NCBI RefSeq assembly: GCF_964355755.1 | Contig: NC_092680.1 | Coordinates: 7,725,001 to 7,789,000, forward strand | Reading direction: 5' to 3' | Origin: Antedon mediterranea | Lineage: Eukaryota; Echinodermata; Crinoidea; Comatulida; Antedonidae | DNA: 64,000 bases | Shown here: in pieces, positions 61,093-64,000 of the stretch | Numbering within the stretch: position 1 is the first letter of the stretch | How the letters are laid out: every line of letters starts with the position of its first letter | Position numbers and translations under genes: made by a program | The notes under the pieces: generated by a model | Databases searched by the model: none | What the model saw: the letters and a program-made list of their open reading frames with translations, nothing else | Told to the model about the DNA's origin: nothing

Positions 61093-61220
61093 ATGAAAAA
61101 TGCAGCAGCTAATGTACTGAGAGAGACGTGGTTAATATATAAATATACTAAACTTGTAAAGAGGGTACATCCGTCTCGTGTAAGGAAACATCAACGAAAA
61201 TTTCTAAAAGCCATACAAAA
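61093..61220 (+). CDS. KCNN: SK channel exon 6: core of the calmodulin-binding domain
   Basis: A 128-nt exon starting in phase 0 after AAATTTTCAG and ending with two bases of a Lys codon before GTGAGT; residues 521-562 plus split residue 563. [20 protein letters not shown] then [20 protein letters not shown] is almost identical to the SK1-3 calmodulin-binding helices, with Met for Val at the first position. This part holds Ca2+-free calmodulin constitutively and couples Ca2+ binding to the gate. Confidence 0.97.
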
Positions 61221-61514
61221 GTGAGTACATGTAAATACGTAAGTTTACTATTGTTTCTATAATAATGTATACCCTTTCAATAAGAACAATCCGTTTTCTT
61301 CATTTAAATGTTTTTTTTTTCTTTTATTTTCTCTTTATACTTTTATTTAGCCTTCAGGCTAACATAATGTATGTAATATATGTAAGAACGCACCGTCCAG
61401 AAAAACGTGTGCTGCCGATTTAAAGGCGTATGTTCAATAAAGTTATTATTATTATTATTTATCGTGTCCTATTTTCATGATTTTTAAATATTCTTTTGTT
61501 AAATGGCTACCGTA

Positions 61515-61516
61515 TA

Positions 61517-61567
<51 letters not shown>

Positions 61568-61856
61568 AATCATCATAATCATCATCATCATTATTATCAT
61601 TATCACCAGCATCATCATCATCATCATTATCATTATCACCAGCATCATCATCATCATCATCACCATCATCACCATCATCGTAATTAGTATCATCATCAGA
61701 AACATCATCATCATCATCATCACCATCATCATTATCATCATTATCATCACCATCACCATCATTATCATCATCATCACCATCATCATCATCACTATCACCA
61801 TCATCATCATCACCATCATTATCATCATCATCACTATCATCACCATCACCATCATT

Positions 61857-61887
<31 letters not shown>

Positions 61888-61970
61888 CTATCATCATCAT
61901 CACTATCACCATCATCATCATCACCATCATTATCATCATCATCACTATCATCACTATCATCACTATCATT

Positions 61971-62001
<31 letters not shown>

Positions 62002-62034
62002 CTATCACCATCATCATCATCACCATCATTATCT
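61515..62034. repeat. ATC/ACC triplet array
   Basis: About 520 bp of (ATC)n with regular ACC and ATT variants (CATCATCATCACCATCATTA). Frames giving poly-His, poly-Ile and poly-Met run through it; these are repeat artefacts. The array ends about 95 bp before the exon 7 acceptor. Confidence 0.95.
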
Positions 62035-62130
62035 CCTCAGCCATTGTTAGCCCATTACCTTTTTTAGCTGAACCCATAATGTTCTGTCAAGAAATGGTTG
62101 TATTTAAATTTGTCATTTTTCTAAAAATAG

Positions 62131-62200
62131 ATTAAGAAAAACAAAACTTGATCAAAGGAAATTAACAGATGAAGCAAGTACAGTGGTTGACATGGCTAAG
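62131..62200 (+). CDS. KCNN: SK channel exon 7: end of the calmodulin-binding domain
   Basis: A 70-nt exon completing Lys563, then LRKTKLDQRKLTDEASTVVD and MAK (residues 564-586), ending phase 0 before GTTAGT. The acceptor is CTAAAAATAG, weakly pyrimidine-rich, but phase and homology fix it. Arg565 and Lys568 align with SK2 Arg464 and Lys467, residues needed for Ca2+-independent calmodulin binding. The C-terminal coiled coil that follows in SK channels is not found up to 64000. Confidence 0.95.
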
Positions 62201-64000
62201 GTTAGTCCTCTATTATGTGTTTTATTTTTAATTTATTCTTTCAATTAAAAATAATTGTATTTTCATCCTGATGCAGATTTCCAGTATATTAATATAGACG
62301 AATAAAATAATACATTGTTTTACAGTTAAAAACGCTTAAAACATTGACGTACAACTAAATAAATTAAAATAAGCATTATGATAGTAGTACTAACTTGAAT
62401 TTAAATTTTATCTTTGGTATGTTCAAGTTATTTTGGAAATCAAAGTCAAATGAAACAAAAATAATTAAGACATTTTTACCATATAATAACATAATTATAC
62501 AGTAGTAATCTAAATTGATTATAAAATCACTAAAAAAACTAATTAAATATAGGCCTAATAGTATTTATTATGGTTTGACAATAAACTTGAACTAGAACAA
62601 GATGCATAATTCAGAGTTTATTCAAAATGTCAAACATTAAACTAAAGATTTAAAATGGTTTGCAATAATTAAGTTATTATAAAGGGGCTTGAAGCTATGT
62701 CTACCTATCAAACTAGTTTGAAAGAAAAGTGTGATGTGCCCAAATATGGTAGCGATACGTCCAAATATGGTTTTGATATGACATAACCATGTCCATGTAT
62801 GAGCACATCACCTTTTTCGTCACATAAAGTTTGATAGTGTAGACAGACTAGAACAATACAACTATGAAGCAGCCGTTTTAACAACAGTGTTACGATTTCA
62901 TTAGCAGAAACATCGTAAATAGCGAGTTTCTCTTATTGCTTTTTACAAACCAACTTATTACTTAGACCGTCACTTTGTCTGTGTTTTAATGATTGTCTTT
63001 AAACTGTTCATTGTAGTCATCTGTTAAATTTGTTGTATAATTTTTCTTTCAAATTATCTTAAAATGTTTTTGTTCTTATTTTCAAAGCTCTTGTTTCAAA
63101 AGAACGTTAGGTAAAACATTAAAAAAAATACCCTTTTAAAAAAAATATTTGACTAATTGTTTAAACGTTTTACGCTCAGGTGTAATAACATCATCCTCCT
63201 TTATTTTTAAACGCGCCTCAATCAACTTTATTATGAATTAAAATTTATATTTGCAGATGTTAATTATAGTATGATTTTTAGAAATTCTTGACATAATTAT
63301 ATGCCTGAATAAAAATCAACAATGTTGAGTAAGTAAACATGGAAGGCTGTAGAAGGAACAATGTGTATGGTATAATCTCAGAGAAGGCATACGGATATAA
63401 TAATCGTTTTTCGACAACATAGTTTTAAAATGAAGGGGCCATACAGAACCGTTTCATTCGTTTTATGGAAATTTGTACCAGCTGTATATTATTGTTTGGT
63501 TAAAAATGATACTTCAATTTTGTCTTTTGTTCTAAACCTCATTTACTGTTCATATATCCAAACTAACTGATTGTAGTGACATAATACTATATCAAATAAA
63601 TTCAAAATTCCTTATTATGTATAAATGTGTTACCTCCTGTATCCTATTCCTCCGTCTCCCACGTTTGGTTTTTAATTTGGAATATCATTTTAAAACATCC
63701 TTAAACTACCGTATACTGACATAAAAAAACTACATTTATTGAATAGTTTCTAAGGATAACCCAAAATGAGGTAATTTCCATTGGGATGCAGTAGTCGTAA
63801 TACTTTTGCAAGATTTACCTACAAAATTAGTTCATGTAACATCAACTGATATCCTTTACATACCCTGAACACTTCCCCATCTTTTTTTATTTCTTTCTGG
63901 CCTTTATTTAATCATACCATAAGGAAGGAACAAATGATTGTCCATAGGTTAAGATATACATCTCAAGCTACCAGAGTAATTGATGCACGTATTTTGCCTT
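62201..64000 (+). other. Intron 7, 5' part
   Basis: Begins with GTTAGT and runs off the window. Holds one family C MITE; I found no exon resembling the SK C-terminal coiled coil on the + strand, and otherwise only AT-rich sequence. Confidence 0.8.
62691..62850. mobile_element. MITE family C, copy 4
   Basis: About 160 bp: left end AAGCTATGTCTACCTATCAA, right end AAAGTTTGATAGTGTAGACA. The interior has GTGTGATGTGCCCAAATATG, GTAGCGATACGTCCAAATAT and CACATAAAGTTTGATAG. The right terminal GAGCTTT is lost. Confidence 0.8.

Larger units (their letters stand above)
8721..62200 (+). other. SK-type Ca2+-activated K+ channel gene (locus span, 3' incomplete)
   Basis: Span from the proposed start codon to the last coding exon seen. 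Seven exons join with matching phases (0,0,2,0,0,2,0 at their 3' ends) into 586 uninterrupted codons. The order is N-terminus/S1, S2, S3-S5, pore, S6/CaM-binding start, CaM-binding core, CaM-binding end. SK channels are tetrameric plasma-membrane K+ channels, weakly or not voltage-gated, opened by Ca2+ through constitutively bound calmodulin; they shape after-hyperpolarisation in neurons and muscle. The protein is closer to vertebrate SK1-3 than to SK4 through most of the core. The C-terminal coiled coil that follows the CaM-binding domain is missing from the window. Confidence 0.93.

Noticed and set aside
61496-62135. Frames encoding poly-His, poly-Ile and poly-Met of up to 210 codons
   Set aside because: They are translations of an ATC/ACC triplet array in three phases; no unique domain, and they lie in intron 6.

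Overview
The window is AT-rich animal genomic DNA. It contains one recognisable protein-coding gene on the + strand, spread over seven coding exons between 8721 and 62200. Joined at their GT/AG boundaries in consistent phase, the exons give 586 codons (1758 nt) of a small-conductance Ca2+-activated K+ channel (SK / KCNN family). The pieces present are a divergent basic, Ser/Asn-rich N-terminus, S1 to S6, the SIGYGD selectivity filter and nearly all of the calmodulin-binding domain. The C-terminal coiled-coil exon(s) must lie beyond 64000. Intron sizes are about 28.9, 14.1, 2.6, 1.9, 3.3 and 0.9 kb.

Long introns, abundant tRNA-derived SINEs and MITEs, many minisatellites and a strikingly frequent TAGGCCTA palindrome suggest a marine invertebrate, probably a non-vertebrate deuterostome such as an echinoderm. 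The phylum is inference; only an SK-type channel gene in an animal genome is directly supported.

Layout: 1-8720 is upstream DNA with a 62-bp minisatellite (about 1866-2790), one MITE (3736-3916) and a possible noncoding 5' exon (8158-8301). Exon 1 (8721-9518) encodes the N-terminus and S1. Intron 1 (9519-38422) holds large tandem arrays (58-bp, 45-bp and 71-bp units), an ATC-rich array, several MITE families, a nearly perfect fold-back element and SINE copies. Exon 2 (38423-38518) encodes S2. Intron 2 (38519-52593) has ATCATT-type arrays, a (TA)25 tract, an inverted pair of SINEs and more MITEs. Exon 3 (52594-53012) encodes S3-S5. Intron 3 contains a MITE with an 87-bp satellite amplified inside its terminal repeats. 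Exon 4 (55650-55785) encodes the pore, exon 5 (57658-57768) the distal S6 and start of the CaM-binding domain, and exons 6 and 7 (61093-61220, 62131-62200) the rest of that domain.

No second gene, RNA gene, CRISPR array or autonomous transposon was found. The observations most worth following up are: (i) a single copy in the 58-bp array that carries a GGCC plus TA duplication, turning TA into TAGGCCTA, which offers a mechanism for the dispersed octamer; (ii) the satellite nested inside an intact-ended MITE; and (iii) substitutions at the apamin-binding and S6 positions of an otherwise highly conserved SK channel.
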